NCBI GenBank assembly: GCA_011634665.1
Contig: WAEK01000012.1
Coordinates: 1,283,001 to 1,347,000 of the forward strand
Length of the DNA: 64,000 nucleotides
Origin: Mortierella sp. BCC40632
Lineage: Eukaryota; Mortierellomycota; Mortierellomycetes; Mortierellales; Mortierellaceae
Reading direction: 5' to 3'
A model generated the notes under the pieces. That model was given only the letters and a program-made list of their open reading frames with translations, had not been told where the DNA came from and made no database searches. Both the position numbers and the translations under genes were made by a program. Below, piece after piece: positions 35,221 through 46,488 of the stretch (position 1 is the first letter of the stretch; every line of letters starts with the position of its first letter).

Positions 35221-37147
35221 ATGACAGTAAAGGCAAAGGAGTCGAAAGAAGAGCGTTACGCTGCAGCAGAGGCCAAATGTCGGGCGCAACATAACTTCCC
35301 GCCAAAACTCACAGGGTGGGAGCTTTACAAATCTATCGACTCTCCAAAGTACGTTGTTGCTCCCATGGTAAGACTTATTACTAGTAGTATGAGACCTTTT
35401 TGTTTCTCGTATTGCCCAAGGTCCTTTCTAAGCGCCCCTAAATATGAAATGGACTAAACGCCTTACCACCCTGCATCCAACAATCAAAATAGGTTGACCA
35501 GTCAGAACTAGCATGGAGGATCCTGAGCCGTCGATATAATGCGCAGCTGTGTTACACCCCAATGTTCAACGCTAAACTCTTTGCAAAAGAAGAGAAGTAC
35601 CGGGAGGAGCATTGGGCAGGATTAAAGCAGGGCCTTGGAGGCGGTGGGCCCAATGATCGCCCTCTTATTGTCCAGGTATCTATCAGAAAGGGAAAGCTCA
35701 ATATTTTTTGATCCATTTTTTTTTTTTTTTTTTTTCCTGAAGGAAAGAGAGGGAGGCGTTGTCAAAGATGCGTACAATTCTACTAAAAAAAGCATTCTTG
35801 TCATCTCAGTTTTGTGCCAACGATCCAGAGTATCTCCTCGAGGCTGCAATGCTAGTCGCACCATATTGTGATGCCGTTGATATCAACCTCGGATGCCCCC
35901 AACATATTGCTCGGAGAGGCCATTATGGCTCCTTTTTGATGGAAGATTGGCCATTAATTGCTTCATTGATTTCAACCCTGCACAAGTATCTCCCTGTTCC
36001 TGTGACAGCCAAGATCCGCGTTTACCCTGAAGTAGAGAAAACTGTAGAGTACGCAAAAATGGTCGTCGATGCTGGAGCACAGATGCTTGTGGTGCATGGT
36101 CGACTCAGGGAGATGAAAGGCCATCTGACAGGTGTTGCTGACTGGGAAAAGATCAAGAAAGTTCGGGAGGCCGTTGGACATCGTGTACCAGTGTTTGCGA
36201 ACGGAAATATCCTCTACCATGAGGACGTTGACAAATGTCTTGAGGCCACTGGATGTGTTGGCGTGATGTCTGCTGAGGGAAGCCTTTACAACCCTGCCAT
36301 CTTTACTCCAGGTCATCCAGAATCTTGGCGTCTTGCGGAAGAATATTTGACGATTTGCGATGAACTTGACACCAAGATAGCCTATATCCGTGGACATCTC
36401 TTTAAAATTTTTCGCCCTAGTTTGACGATCCATACGGATTTGCGAACGGAGCTTCAGCAGACGAATTCGAGGGAGGCCATGTGGGAGGTAACTCGAAAAC
36501 TGAAAGAGAGACTTATCCAGGACGAGGCCGATTCTCGAGAGAATGGAGAGTCGTTTGAAGGTCGAGTAGACGAGAAGGGTTTCCCTGTACTACCTCACTG
36601 GTTGGCGCAGCCATACTTCCGTCAGCCTATGCCTCCACAGGACCAAAAGAAGAATGCCCAAGAAGCTTCTGCCTCAACAGCCACTGATGAAAGCTCTACT
36701 ACGGGACCATCCAAACGATCAGCCTCTGAATCCGGTCATCGGGATGATGAGAGCCATGACAAGGCGACTGCAGCTCCTGAATCGTCGAAGAAGGCGAAGG
36801 CTAGGGCAAAGAAAGCCAAGGTCGCTCCGAGTATTTGCGAATATGAAAAGTGCCCTAACGCTTTCTCTGCCACATGCATCTACCACATGTGCAAAGGATG
36901 CTGCCGTACTCACCAACGAGCAATTGATCAATTCGACTGTCCCTCACATCCAATGAAGGCAATGTTGAAAGAGAAGCAGAGACTAGCAGAGGCGACCAAG
37001 ACGAGTCTCTATGACTTGCCGATGGTGGGTTCGCAGGAGGCATTAGCCGGCGTGGCACTCGAGGGAATGACTGTCGAAGCCCCAGAGTCGCCAAAAAATG
37101 GAGAAGAGACTTCAACGCCTGAACAACAGCGCTGCTTAATTCTCTAA
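35221..37147 (+). CDS. DUS1: tRNA-dihydrouridine(16/17) synthase, Dus1 type
   Basis: Three exons, 35221-35367, 35493-35675 and 35810-37147, close in phase to 555 residues. The FMN TIM-barrel signature runs [36 protein letters not shown] (probable catalytic Cys139), [19 protein letters not shown] and PVFANGNI. It reduces uridines 16/17 in the tRNA D-loop using FMN and NAD(P)H. A basic Ser/Lys-rich linker leads to a Cys-rich segment (residues 453 to about 490: [20 protein letters not shown]) that looks like a zinc-binding module. The protein ends RCLIL, a CaaX-like tetrapeptide. The ATG is preceded by a non-coding leader. No competing start lies further downstream in exon 1. Confidence 0.93.
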
Positions 37148-37837
37148 TCAGCTTCTAGTCCTCCACAGATTAAAGTAGAATCCAGCCTAAACGTTAAGAA
37201 ATACACACACACTTCCAGAAACCTAGGACATTGTGAACCATTTGTTGGAGACCTTGCCCGATTTTCCCCGTCTTTTCCTCTCCCTTGGTGTTAGCATTGC
37301 TAGTACAAACACTATTTACTGAAACTAGGGTTCATCCTGGGATAGAATTTTCTCTACCTCTTGAAAAAGGTGGGGCCACTGTTTCTTTCAAGGGAAAATC
37401 TTGCTGTCTGCTGATCGCCTGACCCGAGATGGCCGTTTTCTCTCCGTTGATCAAGGTAGGTTTGATGCATGCATGTCTCAACCAATGGCTACACTAGAGC
37501 TGTACAAAGTGAAAAAAAAGTGGTGGGCGTCTTTTTTTTTTTTTTTTGGTCCAACATCTTGATCATGATTTGAGGTAAACAAAAGCATGGAAGTCTCAGA
37601 AAGGCAGGGACTGAAATAGGGTGAATATGTTCCTATTGTAAATTCATGTTTCCCTGACTCTCTTGGTATTATCCATGGTACTTCCCCTTGTAAGAAATAT
37701 TCTATAGTCAATCAGATGCTTCTACTCGAAGGTTCCAAGATTGACAGACGGAAAAAAGCTTTGTGGCATTGAAACACGCCGCAGGGTTTGATGGTGATGT
37801 TTAGACACTCTATGTAAACTCTTCACTTTTTGCACCT

Positions 37838-37846
37838 TATATATAG
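37838..37846 (+). promoter_or_regulatory. TATA-like element
   Basis: TATATATAG lies 125 bases upstream of the ATG at 37971 and could serve the small candidate gene there. Confidence 0.3.
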
Positions 37847-37970
37847 GAAGCTACTGCTGCTGATAATTTTCAGGGTTCTGGTTGGTGCTAAAAATCGTAT
37901 TCATCGCAGGAAAGTCTGCTAGATCTTGTAGGAATAGAGGGCATGTCTTCAAACAGTATTTAATTGAACC

Positions 37971-38252
37971 ATGAAGACCAAGGCGTCTTTTGTCAGCTTC
38001 ATGCGGACGCACGAATGGCACATTGTCAAGGCAGATATGCAAATTGCGTGTGATTGTGGACCGACTGACATTGTTGCGTCGTGTAACGAGAGACGCGATC
38101 TATTCGAGCGTTCGACTGCGATTGCGCCAACTAATAACTGTAGTAAGAATCTCCTGCTGTTTGGCTCCGAGACTAACAGCACATTCATCATAGGACCGAA
38201 AACCACAAGCATGTTTCCCTTTGGATTTTGTGTTGTAACAGGCAATTTATGA
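37971..38252 (+). CDS. Candidate small Cys-containing protein (hypothetical)
   Basis: A 93-residue frame from ATG 37971 to TGA, preceded by a TATA-like element at 37838. It contains CDCGPTDIVASCNERRDLF and a later TNNCSKN/FGFCVV. The four or five cysteines and hydrophilic spacing recall small secreted fungal proteins, but no signal peptide is visible at the first ATG. An upstream exon or 5' truncation is possible. The reverse strand over the same bases is also open, so coding status is uncertain. Confidence 0.3.
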   Translation: MKTKASFVSFMRTHEWHIVKADMQIACDCGPTDIVASCNERRDLFERSTAIAPTNNCSKNLLLFGSETNSTFIIGPKTTSMFPFGFCVVTGNL

Positions 38253-39111
38253 TCGGAGTGCCTCCCTAAACTCGCCTTTTTGGATGAATAAAAGATTGCT
38301 AATACCCTACAAAGTGGTCGGAGGTGATGTTAGAGCGAAGAGGGCAGATGAGAATCACGTTTTAATTGTCGTGGAACTTTCAAATTTCCAAATCAAAGGC
38401 TTATTTGACATCGCTGGATGGATCTTCTAGCAAGTAGTTCATACAAGTGGCGAGTTGACTTATGGCAGTAAGTCATCTACCCACAGTATTGGTTTAGTAG
38501 TTCTCGCCACACTTGGAAGGACTCGATCGATAGGATACGTGGTACTCAGCGTGAGTAATGTCTAATCTCACAGAAGTGTCCACATTGTCATGATCTCATC
38601 AGCTACATTATATTTTGCCACCTGCACTGGCACAGTTGCAAGTGGTCGCGGTGCAAAATTGTCCGTAGCCACCTCGATAGGGATGGACTGTCAAGGTGAC
38701 TGTAGCTATCCATAGGAGGATGGTAGAAGTGGCTGTTGTCGCAGCATCAATGCAGCATCAACAGGGAGCAATGGCACGACAGTATTATCGGCAACGAACA
38801 AACGCCGCGCGCCTGCCAGTACTGAGGTTAAAACTGAGAAGGAGAGATACAAGAAGTCTACTCTTGGCCCTGCCAAGTCTACTAAGCAACGCCCCACGGA
38901 TGCCCGCTAAGGCCAGCACAACTTTCGGCAGTCAAAAGCGAATTACCGAAGGATACGGTTGATCAGAAAAGAGAGACACGAGTGGGACTGGTGGCGCGAG
39001 AACGCACCTACCATTGAGCCATCCTACAGTTTTTTTTTTTTTTTTTTTTTTTCCGCGAACAAACGCGAACAAACTAGATAGTCCTTGCATTAATAACATT
39101 TTCGGTGACGT

Positions 39112-39319
<208 letters not shown>

Positions 39320-39652
39320 ATAGTACTCTAATCGGCTCTGCAAAGGTAAATGGTCTTTTCATTTCTACTCCCCTCCCTCTCTGTCTGCCCATCTTTGCCT
39401 CTTGGCTTCCTTTGGTTACGAATCGAAGGAAGGAACTCAGGTCTGTGGAGATTGGGTTAGTATTTTGCAATCATTGCCCGCCCTGTGGCACGCTCTTCAC
39501 CAGAGCCTCCTGCTTGGCCGCCAATGATAGCGACTGGCCAGGAGAACATGCACTTACTTCATATTTAGTATCAATGTGTAATTCTATGTATCTAATCCTT
39601 TCTGTTTACATTCGGAACTATTCTGAGTCATTTATTAACTGTAAACTTAGAA

Positions 39653-41800
39653 ATGTCTGAAAATTGGCAAGCGAATATTAATGAAAAACGGAAAGGAGCA
39701 GGTTACTTTCTGGCCAAGAGGGGGCGCATCTCCTTCAGTCCCATCGAATACGTAAAATACCGGGCTTTACCACGAGGACAATCCTCATCTTTAGTAGATG
39801 AGTGGAGCCGCTGGATGTCCGAACTCAAAACGAGTGGGGATGTGGCCGTTAGAAGGGCTGCAAGTACTGCATTGTCATTGACGCAAGACGACATAGACGA
39901 GTATTATCAGGGCCGAATTACTATTGAACGTGAATACGATGCCCTAGAATCTTCCAGAAACCAACTTAGAGTGGTAGATCAACTACATACTTCGCGTATG
40001 GAGAGGCGCCTCCTAGGTGAGTCAGATGGATTAGTAGATATTTACTGAAAGCGTTTACACCTATTTCGAAAGCTAATCGAGAGTACCTAATCTGTAACAG
40101 AATCTATTCATGTCTCTTCCTCTCAAGGCAGTGAGACCAGCTCCGTCCTTTCTGATGATGGTCTGGCTGCACGACTACCTATTGATTAGGTCTCAGTCCT
40201 ATTAAAGCCTGCATCTATTCAGGAGAGCGAATGATTGTTACGTCTCAAATCATCACCACCAGCGTGCCGCTAATCTTGGTCGACGTTTGTTCGAATATAG
40301 GTTGTGAGCAAAGAGAATAAGCCACTCCAACGACTTGAAGGAGTTCTAAGAAAGCGAGATCGAGATCGGGACGAGCATGGTAAGAAATCTGAACATATCT
40401 GCGTTAGTTGGCAAGCTCATTTAGTTGACTATTATTGCCTACTAATATAGTGAATTTTCGAATCTTTAGACAAAGATCCAAAGCGACCGACAACAGCGAG
40501 AGATGAACGTGTGGTGGAAGACTCAGACACTAGGGATCACCTCCTTTCGGTTGCACCCACGAGATCCGCCTGCCAGAATCTTACCAACGAACCAGGAGAC
40601 TTGCGTGATGCAACTTCTCAGGCTACTATGGGATGCATGTTTCAGCCAATAGATAGCCTTGCTGATGTGTACGATTATGATGCGGGCCATGGCGGTGAGC
40701 AAAATAACCAAGAGAAGACTGACCAATTGCCAACCAAAAAAAGAAAAGGGAGCAAAAATGTAAGGTTATGAGATTTTCTGTAATTGGCCCAATACTTTAT
40801 CCTCATCTGGAAAACTGATGACCCATAACAGTTTGACGATGATAGGAGAAAATCGTTGCAGCGACGCTACTCAGAACTCGGAGACAAATGGACGTTGAAA
40901 TCTGGCACGGTGGTCGAGAACGTTCTTTTAAACGCGGGAATGAAGTTGAAAGAGTTCCAGTAAGATTTGTTTATCTATGCTGATCGTTTTTCTTTAAATA
41001 ATTGTTCAGGTGGCTAATTTGCTCCATGCAGTCCTATCCACTCCTTCATGCTGGACCTGAGTGACAAATACACAAGGGAGCTGTTTTCACTGCCGGATTG
41101 GACCGAGATATGTAGCGATCTCCCAGATGTTCCCTCATATTCAGAAAAGGCGTCAAATTATTTGGATCAGTTCGAGAACGTGTCGACACTTTGCGACCTT
41201 GAAAAATTACTTGATAAACGTCCACAAGACATTGAGTCCCGACTTATACATGGCTGCCTTTCGGACTGGTATGCTCCCAGGTGAAATGTTCACTTTTGAA
41301 TAACACACATTCCCAGAATCTTACCCTTGTCTTTATTTATTTATTTTTTTTAGGCTGGATTTGTTCGAGACTGATGATCCTTCTCCATTCGACATTGTTG
41401 ACAAACTGTCCGAGAACTGGTGGTTAAAATCGGCGTGGGGTGTGGCCACTAGACTGGCAAAGCATGTACCTGGATGCTTTGTTATACCAGGAGAACTGAC
41501 AGGACTTGACTCCTCAGCGCGACGAAACGATAGTCGTGAATCTTCTGTCATCACTGAGAGAAAAAGATTGGGAGTACGTGCCGACCTAATTTGGCGTAAA
41601 CTAACGACACCAGAAACAGATTGGGCTATTGCCGAAGCAGCGAAGGTTTGGTGTCCACACAACAACAAATATATTTGCGAAAGCAAATTCAAGCTCCCTC
41701 GTCAACTTCATGACGTATTGATAGGCAGAACTATGGAAGCTGGCGGGGCCAAAGAGCTGCGAGACGTTGTTGCTTGTGGAATGATTATAGGAGGTAATGC

Positions 41801-41831
<31 letters not shown>

Positions 41832-42328
41832 GTTTGTTTGTTCTTGTTGTTGATGATGATGATGATGTTAGAGCATATATTAACCGGTCTTTCCTATGGT
41901 TTCTAGGGCCATGCATCCAGAGGATTGCCCTTTGTTGGGGTACATCTGGTGATAATGTCACAAGAATTATCAAGTTTGAGCCGGCAAGACTTCATGCAAA
42001 AGTCAAACAGTTACCGAACTCTATCGAGGCAATTCATGAGCTGCTGTGCTTCCGGGTAAGTTGAGAACAAACATGGTACTTGACCAAAATTTCCCACCAC
42101 TTTGACCAACGATTTCTCACCGATTTCAACGTACTAACAGTTTGATTGCTGTAACACCGCCAACCATTTAAATACGCTTAGACGTTGACGATTCATTTTA
42201 TCTCAAGGCACGAGGAGGCTATGAAACGCCATGCCATTAAAACGAAACGGGACAGATTCAAGATCTTTTCCGGGGCATTGCTAGAGCCAAAGTCCTCAAG
42301 ACCAACACTTCTCCAGCGGTCACCATAA
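39653..42328 (+). CDS. Uncharacterised fungal protein family, copy B
   Basis: A multi-exon gene paralogous to the one at 14-1621. Exons supported by phase and homology are: (1) 39653-40016; (2) about 40301-40379, read from VVSKENK to DEH; (3) the block ending SKN just before the GTAAGG near 40760; (4) the FDDDRRKSL block, about 40831-40961; (5) the HSFMLDLSDKY block to about 41270; (6) LDLFETDDPSPF to about 41792; (7) GPCIQRIALCWG to about 42055; (8) TLTIHF to TAA 42328. Core motifs are ENWW, GLDSSARRN, then RADLIWR...DWAIAE. The join between exons 1 and 2 is unresolved: the piece at 40128-40189 reads into TAG at 40187-40189. So either another exon choice or a disabling stop exists. Its function is unknown. 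It is convergent with the nuclease-kinase relic 77 bases away. Confidence 0.65.
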
Positions 42329-42405
42329 GCTCTCGTATCTCTCCTCGCTTACCATGGCACTTAATGAATAGGCCCGCAGCCTTTTCAAGCATCATATCTT
42401 CAATG

Positions 42406-43918
42406 TCAGTCCACATTCATTCTCGAGGACTGGCGGTATTCAATTAATACCACTCCACAATGCATTTTCTCAAGCAGGCTACTGTATATCTCGATCGCCT
42501 TTGCCTCACTGGCATGTAAATAAAACCTCTTTCTATTTGCTCTCAAAGATATGAATTTTTCAAGATCGCTGGGAGAGAGCAAATTATGAACAGTAATATT
42601 CTCGGGCCGAATATAACCATAGAGCACGCCCAATTGGTGGTCTTTCTACGAGCAACTCCGTCTAAATGTTCTTGATTAATTGGTTTTCCTACATAAGTGG
42701 TCGCCACGGCCATTTCAAGACCACTGCCACACCTGCAAGCCAGACCTCAGGAATGGCTTGACCCTGCAGCGATTCTAGCCACTGGTACACCATCACCTCA
42801 TGTTTGGGTTCCTCTGCAACTGAACCTTGGTTCCACACATCGCATTTCTTGATGACGATATCATGACCCTGCCACAACGCCCTGTAGGTCTGTGCGCGTT
42901 CATAGTGCGATATTAGCTCCATTTTTTCAAAGTTTGGAAGATTCACTCGAGTAGTCGTCTTGGATGAGGCCAATCGTGTTCCGTGGGAACCAAACCTATG
43001 GTTTCAAGAGAGATTTGGATTAGATGTTCACCCAAAAGTCATTATTGTTTAGCCCGGTGAGAACTGACTGAGAAAAAAGGGAAACTCAGGGGAAGTGGAA
43101 ATCGGTGAGATGCGATCAGTCTTTTTATTTTTCTGGGCACAGGGCCTGTATTTATACTGGCCCTGAGTAGTCCGCCTTTGGAGTAACAATGCTGTCAACA
43201 CTGGCACTTACGCAGAGAACGGGTTAAATGAGTGCTTCATCTTTTCAGTCCTTTTTGGCGATTTGGTGTTTCGCCTCTTTTCTTCCTTTTTTCGTTCGAT
43301 CTTTAGCATCCGGTCTTTTTCCTTATCCGATGGAGGATCCGGGGGTCGCTCATCATTAGCTGCCTGTCGTATGAACCACAGGTAGCACTGCAGAAGCGTA
43401 GGATCTGAGCAGTTGTAAGCGATCATGGGTGAAACTTTAAGACTGTCTGCACTATCATCATCCCTCCGCTGCAAAAACCACGTCTGCTCGTAGGTTGATA
43501 GAACGCCGTATCGTAATCCGTTCAAATGCATGTAGCCAAGTGATTGGTTAACTGGGCCGATGACGCTCCTTTCTCCCGCACGATATTGACCTACCAGATC
43601 GTCAGACTGCATGATGATTGGTCTCTTGATCTCGATCGGGAATAGAGGCGAGTTTTGATGGTTAGGGTTAGTGGCCTGCCTATAGCATGCTAGATCAGAT
43701 ATGCCTCGCATGAGTCGCAGGGGCCTCTCGGTCTTTGCATTTGGAGGTAGAACATGGATGGACCCAAGGTCATCCTTGAAAAGGTCATGAAGGTCTGACT
43801 CAGGTCGAAATACTCGGTTCTCTTTGAATCATGGACGACTGTATTTCGGGGTTGTTTCGAGCTCCATTTCAAGAACGCTGTTTTTAATATCCCAGAGTTG
43901 GATTGTTGAGGGTGACAT
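42406..43918 (-). pseudogene. Nuclease (PD-(D/E)XK)-kinase effector-like gene, degraded
   Basis: Opens at ATG 43918-43916 and carries an in-frame TGA at 43831-43829. It continues open through SDLHDLF and HVLPPNAKTE to FPIEIKRP, the ExK of a restriction-nuclease-like fold. A GT-AG intron (about 43212-43004) joins in phase to a kinase-like domain: VNLPNFEKMELI, then HDIVIKKCDVW with the ATP Lys. Near 42710-42730 the frame shifts, and the kinase hinge (VATTYVGKP) is in another frame. It shifts again to the catalytic loop, which reads YGYIRPEN where HGDIRPEN is expected, so the HxD is lost. No DFG is seen. REase-kinase fusions are known among CRN-type eukaryotic effectors. This one cannot be functional as read. 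Confidence 0.65.
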
Positions 43919-43924
43919 CGGAAC

Positions 43925-44148
43925 TAGTGTTCTTCAACTCGACTCAACTCAACTCAACTCAACTCAACTCAACTCATGAGTTGAGTTCAAACTTTCTCCC
44001 GACTCGTGTAACATGAGTTGAGTTGAGTTGGAGTGAGTTGACTCGCTTACAGGGCGTAGATGCCCTGAGTTGAGATGAGTTCAACTTTTCGGCTCATGAG
44101 TTGAGTTGAGTCGAATCTCCAACTTAACTCGACTCATGGGAAACACTA
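43925..44148. mobile_element. CTCAA-repeat MITE-like element, copy 1
   Basis: A 224-base block that begins TAGTGTTCTTCAACTC and ends GGGAAACACTA, so short inverted ends (TAGTGTT / AACACTA). The interior is built of CTCAA/TTGAG pentamers in both orientations and folds back on itself. It shares the core GCTTACAGGGCGTAGATGCC with copy 2. The flanking octamers (ATCGGAAC / GTATAGGA) do not match, so no target duplication is visible. It ends 7 bases from the start codon of the nuclease-kinase relic. Confidence 0.7.
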
Positions 44149-44581
44149 GTATAGGAGTAGGTTCTCTGCAGCAATCTCTGGGCAAAGGGCGTCTGGGCAA
44201 AAAAATGGAGTTGACGTCGGCACTACTTCCATGCACAGATTTTTGTATCAAGATGATAGACTTTTCAGGTCATTTGGGCCTCGGTAGGTAATGCTGGATG
44301 GCAGAAGCATCGCCACGGTTTTTCGCCACTTCTCAGGACAGGGTAGATCTTTGCCGTAGAGAAGTGGGCTATCGGGGAGTAATGGCCTCTTGATTGTGTC
44401 AATGAAGTCTCTCATCTTGGAATCGTTTGCAAGAATGATTACTCCGCCAATGTCCCATTACTGGGTATCGAAAAAAACTACAAGATAATCAAGAGTATGG
44501 ATGGAGACAAAGGTATCCAATATGGCGATTTGTTTCACCCTTTCGTACATCGGTGGAGCGATTACATCACAATGTTAACAT
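44149..44581 (-). pseudogene. Decayed coding remnant
   Basis: On the minus strand one frame reads protein-like from about 44573 (APPMYERVKQIAILDTF) through a TAA near 44462, then GGVIILANDSKMRDFID and LLPDSPLLYGKDLPCPEKW, to a TGA near 44250. It has no recognised family. It sits between the two CTCAA elements and may be a fragment of the gene they interrupted. Confidence 0.35.
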
Positions 44582-44952
44582 TAGTGTTCTTCAACTCAAC
44601 TCACCAACTCACGGACTCAACTCAACTCAACTCATGAGTTGAGTTGAGTTCAAACTTTCTCCCGACTCGTGTAACATGAGTTGAGTTGAGTCGAAGCTTT
44701 TTTCGACTCATGAACTCATGAGTTGAGTTGAGTTGAGTTGAGTTAGAGTGAGTCGACTCGCTTACAGGGCGTAGATGCCCTGGGTTGAGATGAGTTCAAC
44801 TTTTCAACTCATGAGTTGAGTTGAGTTGAGTTGAGTTCAAACTTTTCGACTCATGAGTTGAGTTGAGTTCATATTTTTCCCAACTCATGTGTGCATGAGT
44901 TGAGTTGAGTCGAACCTCCAACTCAACTCAACTCGACTCATGGGAAACACTA
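44582..44952. mobile_element. CTCAA-repeat MITE-like element, copy 2, with 8-base target duplication
   Basis: A 371-base element with inverted ends TAGTGTT / AACACTA, flanked on both sides by the identical octamer GTTAACAT (44574-44581 and 44953-44960). The interior repeats CTCAA and its complement many times as inverted blocks, giving strong fold-back potential. It has no coding capacity. An 8-base duplication and TAGTG-type ends are hallmarks of hAT-superfamily non-autonomous elements. Confidence 0.8.
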
Positions 44953-44989
44953 GTTAACATTCTTCTATTCAATTTTCCTTACAAGATAT

Positions 44990-45518
44990 CGAGTCGACTG
45001 TGACTGCGTACCTTTCTGATGATCGCGTACAGTTCAGGAACACTACTGGGAAAGACTTTGCAGATGCTGTCCGGATTTTCGCAAAACTCACCCAGACACC
45101 TGTCAAGTCCACTAGCACATTGTCCGACTGCCATGAAAATCCTGTAGCCCTGCGTGTACGTCTGTTAAACTTTCTGGACAAACTACAGGAACAGAAAAGA
45201 GCCGATCGAGATATTCGAAGGTAAGGCTTGTCACTCGACTCATGTCTCTCTGCCTATGCGTGAGAGTTAGTCTATTGAACTGTACTGCTCATTCGCAATA
45301 ATAGGAAGTTGCGTAAGGAGCGCGGACCAAAACAGCAGACTGCCCAAAAGTATCGGCATTTCAGTACCATTGATGTGCCAAACGATGCCATGTCACACAA
45401 GTATCCGAAAAGATACGCATTCAAGGAGCAGTACAAGTCAAATATGGAACACGGCATCATCATCGCTCTGGCTCCGGTGTCCATGCCGTGGTCAATATCT
45501 TCGATAGGGGTGCCGTAA
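44990..45518 (+). pseudogene. Spliced coding fragment of unknown family
   Basis: Two exons (to 45220 and 45305-45518) join in phase across a GT-AG intron. They read STVTAYLSDDRVQFRN, then KDFADAVRIFAKLTQ, VALRVRLLNFLDKLQEQKR and RRKLRKERGPKQQT. The helical, basic character and valid splice suggest a real gene fragment. It has no start, being cut by the MITE just upstream. It could be the N-terminal part of the Fanzor gene whose C-terminus lies at 46933-47683, but I cannot establish this. The minus strand over 45272-45661 is also open. Confidence 0.35.
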
Positions 45519-46145
45519 ACAATGAGATCCTGTGCTTGTTCCGGGGTCGAGGAGTCTTCAGTCACATCGATCTCGTTTTCAGAGTTACTGCCAAAGGCTA
45601 CTTTCATGGCTTGATCACTAAGGAGCCATTTTGCGGTGTCGGTTGGAAATTGGGTAACCATTTTCTCTTTCTGGGAGGAGAGAGTAAAATTTTTTTCTAG
45701 TCACTGGAGGTGTTTAAGGCCGGCCTGCACAGGCCTTCTGATAGTTAAAGTGGATGGTGCTAAGGCATTGGATTAGAAAGCATGCCGATGGATAGAAATC
45801 CAAGGCGAAGTAGAAGCGAAACGCGGGTATGGGTTCCTTGATCCTTCTGAGTAATCGATTAGAGATGTCTGAGAGAACCCGACTACTCGGTGAAAGGAGC
45901 CCCTCTCGGGTCTGTGATACCTTTTTGGGATGTATAAATCTTAAAAAGGTCTACCCCACATGGAGTGAGAAAGTGATTACGATTTCGAGTTTTTCTCGAT
46001 GGTCCATGAATGAAAAAGCACATTTGAATGGATGGATCTCACTCATTTTCAAAGGAGCATTTGTTCATTCACTTTGATGAGGACATGGGTTCGATTCAGA
46101 AGGGGCATCTTAAGGGATTTTCCTTCTTTGGGCATCGATACCTTT

Positions 46146-46427
46146 TTAGGCTGTGTCAGTTAGATAGGGTAAACAAGTAGCCCATAGTATGCACAATGGC
46201 CAGTCCTGCACCTTCAGCTGAAATCTTGTGGACCAGGCAAAAAGGTACCGATCTTTATTCTGACAGACTTCATCCTTGAACATTCTTATGCCTCCCTCAT
46301 CCTTGATTTGCTCGAGCCATAGTTTTATGCTAAGTGCAGGGTTGCTAGCCTTACGAGACTGATTCGTCCGGTGGCGATACACGGTTTTTCGAACGTCATC
46401 GTACAACATGTGCAGGCATGGAGGCAA
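46146..46427 (-). pseudogene. Possible MULE-type transposase fragment
   Basis: Minus-strand frame with LWLEQIKDEGGIRMF and DRYLFAWSTRFQLKVQ. It resembles the segment before the DDE core of Mutator-like transposases (a YxFAW-x-S-x-FQ-like box). The frame ends soon after and the catalytic residues are not visible. This is a tentative family call on a short similarity. Confidence 0.25.
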
Positions 46428-46488
46428 CGTTTGGGGATTTTCTTGGTCCTCAAGCTATCGTCCAAAGTTAAGAATTGTATCTTAGGAG

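Noticed and set aside
43925..44952. CTCAA/TTGAG blocks as a CRISPR-like or telomeric array
   Set aside because: There are no unique spacers of uniform length. Units are pentamers in both orientations bounded by inverted ends and a target duplication, which fits a MITE.
45272..45661. Minus-strand frame with an acidic stretch (ENEIDVTEDSSTPEQ)
   Set aside because: It overlaps the plus-strand spliced fragment, which has a valid in-phase intron. I cannot decide that this strand is coding.
46060..46140. tRNA-like B-box (GGGTTCGATTC)
   Set aside because: No A-box at a suitable distance and no cloverleaf could be drawn, so I do not call a tRNA.
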